This document shows, piece after piece, positions 63,306 through 64,000 of a stretch of 64,000 bases of DNA (position 1 is its first letter; each line of letters starts with the position of its first letter). The notes under the pieces were generated by a model that ran no database searches, had not been told where the DNA came from, and saw nothing but the letters and a program-made list of their open reading frames with translations. Where the stretch lies: assembly GCA_049890115.1 (NCBI GenBank), contig JBMHCC010000026.1, positions 26,390 through 90,389 on the forward strand, given 5' to 3'. A program made the translations under genes and the position numbers. This stretch comes from UBA685 sp049890115 (GTDB lineage Bacteria; Pseudomonadota; Alphaproteobacteria; Puniceispirillales; Puniceispirillaceae).

Positions 63306-63851
63306 TTAGCGGATTTCTTTTGAATAATAATATCCTGTTACATATTCGCCATCGACAAGCGCATAAGTAGGATTTGTGCCAAACCGTTGAAAACCAGAGG
63401 CTTCAAAAGACTGGATCGCACGTTCTTGTGAAGCGCGCACGTCAAGATTAATCACCGAAAACCCCTGACTTTTTGCAAAATCTTCTGCTTCTGCCACTAA
63501 TCTTTGTGCCAACCCATAACCTCTGGCCCAAGGGGCAAGGAAGAAGGTTGTGAGCTGACAAGCAAAAGCTTGTGCTTGATTGGCTTTTGGCGGGCGCAAT
63601 ATCTGGCATGAGCCAGCGATAACCATATCCACTTTGCCAAGTATTAAACTACGTTCTGGGATCAGCAATACGCCGCGCCAATAATCTTCAAGAATATTAC
63701 GGGGCGGGGCCGTAAGCCAGCCAAAGCCACCACCACTTTTAATCGCTTCTTCAGTTGCATCACATAATTCAGAGAGATCATTCGCTGTTAGACTATCAGC
63801 ATTCTCTAGCGTCACGCGCGCTCTATTCATTGTTGAAAATTCAGTGCTCAT
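63306..63851 (-). CDS. GNAT-family acetyltransferase in the his cluster
   Basis: This 181-residue protein has a GNAT core with ILGKVDMVIAGSCQIL, an acetyl-CoA-loop segment WARGYGLAQRLVAEAEDFAK, and the end RAIQSFEASGFQRFG, then VDGEYVTGYYYSKEI. The substrate is unknown. It sits between hisH and hisA with short gaps (22 bp and 32 bp) and is probably co-transcribed, but nothing in the sequence shows a part in histidine synthesis. Confidence 0.83.
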   Translation of the reverse strand: MSTEFSTMNRARVTLENADSLTANDLSELCDATEEAIKSGGGFGWLTAPPRNILEDYWRGVLLIPERSLILGKVDMVIAGSCQILRPPKANQAQAFACQLTTFFLAPWARGYGLAQRLVAEAEDFAKSQGFSVINLDVRASQERAIQSFEASGFQRFGTNPTYALVDGEYVTGYYYSKEIR

Positions 63852-63873
63852 CTCTGTTACACCTCATCTTTAT

Positions 63874-64000
63874 TTACGGGCGCCATTGCAAAAAACCACG
63901 CAAAAAGGCTTGGCCTTCTGATTGACTTTTTTCAGGATGGAATTGTGTTCCTATCATCACATCTTTTGCGACAATAGCACAAACATCACCACCGTAACTT
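63874..64000 (-). CDS. hisH: Imidazole glycerol phosphate synthase glutaminase subunit HisH (partial, C-terminal end only)
   Basis: The last 41 codons can be translated: SYGGDVCAIVAKDVMIGTQ, then FHPEKSQSEGQAFLRGF. These give the catalytic histidine and glutamate of the class I glutaminase (FHPEKS) and the typical C-terminus. The start and catalytic cysteine lie beyond the right edge. HisH supplies ammonia to HisF, encoded 1.3 kb downstream. Confidence 0.93.
   Translation of the reverse strand, partial: SYGGDVCAIVAKDVMIGTQFHPEKSQSEGQAFLRGFLQWRP

Noticed and set aside
1..64000. CRISPR array, tRNA or rRNA genes, insertion sequences or prophage
   Set aside because: No regularly spaced repeats, tRNA T-loop or acceptor patterns, rRNA segments, transposase frames or phage genes could be found; almost all sequence is covered by conserved housekeeping genes.

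Overview
The window is a dense, single-copy, housekeeping stretch of an alphaproteobacterial chromosome with an AT-leaning composition (roughly low-to-mid 40s % G+C, judged by eye). The alphaproteobacterial assignment rests on gene order: gyaR-like/SH3/fabA-fabB-fabI; tsaB-rimI-miaB-phoH-ybeY-corC-lnt-metK-trmB followed by rimP-nusA-ylxR-infB-rbfA-truB-rpsO-pnp; mutS-glnD-murJ-trpS; dapB/dnaJ/dnaK/grpE next to rph-rdgB-hemW; and hisH-hisA-hisF-hisE. The YlxR-L7Ae fusion, the bifunctional MaeB and the ubiE-ubiB-coaBC-dut run fit as well. A marine Rhodospirillales/SAR116-type organism is a reasonable guess but is not proven. I found no rRNA, tRNA, CRISPR array, insertion sequence, prophage or defence island.

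Layout. 1-7.1 kb: mutM (3' end off the window) diverges from ubiE-ubiB-coaBC-dut-moeB, which converges on a D-2-hydroxyacid dehydrogenase. 7.2-10.4 kb: an exported SH3-domain protein and fabA-fabB-fabI (type II unsaturated fatty acid synthesis), closed by a strong two-way terminator. 10.5-29.0 kb: a long minus-strand block for translation, RNA processing and envelope functions, read from tsaB at 29.0 kb down to pnp at 10.5 kb. It is broken by a terminator after trmB and another after rpsO. 29.1-31.6 kb: a secreted polysaccharide deacetylase converging on a coiled-coil Bax-type glucosaminidase. 31.7-40.5 kb: mutS-glnD-murJ-trpS-nfuA on the minus strand. 40.6-46.2 kb: maeB, a PfkB kinase, an OmlA-like lipoprotein, nth and a DUF2244 membrane protein. 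46.2-51.1 kb: grpE, dnaK, dnaJ, dapB on the minus strand, with heat-shock-type promoters in front of grpE and dnaK. 51.2-61.0 kb: two small uncharacterised genes, rph-rdgB-hemW, an LppC-type lipoprotein, rsmI-yraN, a BON lipoprotein, gshB and comM. 61.0-64.0 kb: a HIT protein, hisE-hisF-hisA, a GNAT acetyltransferase and the end of hisH.

The most unusual feature is at 3.0-4.9 kb. The coenzyme A enzyme CoaBC carries an extra N-terminal helix-turn-helix domain joined by a long low-complexity linker. The DNA just upstream holds a cluster of TTCACAA/TTGTGAA palindromes overlapping a plausible promoter. This looks like a self-regulating 'trigger enzyme' in the manner of BirA or NadR, here for CoA synthesis. 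Secondary points are a terminator hairpin inside the likely leader of rimP-nusA, a palindrome bracketing the RpoH-type dnaK promoter with no hrcA gene nearby, a possible small RNA between rpsO and pnp, and convergent gene pairs that share self-complementary stop codons (CTAG or TTAA).
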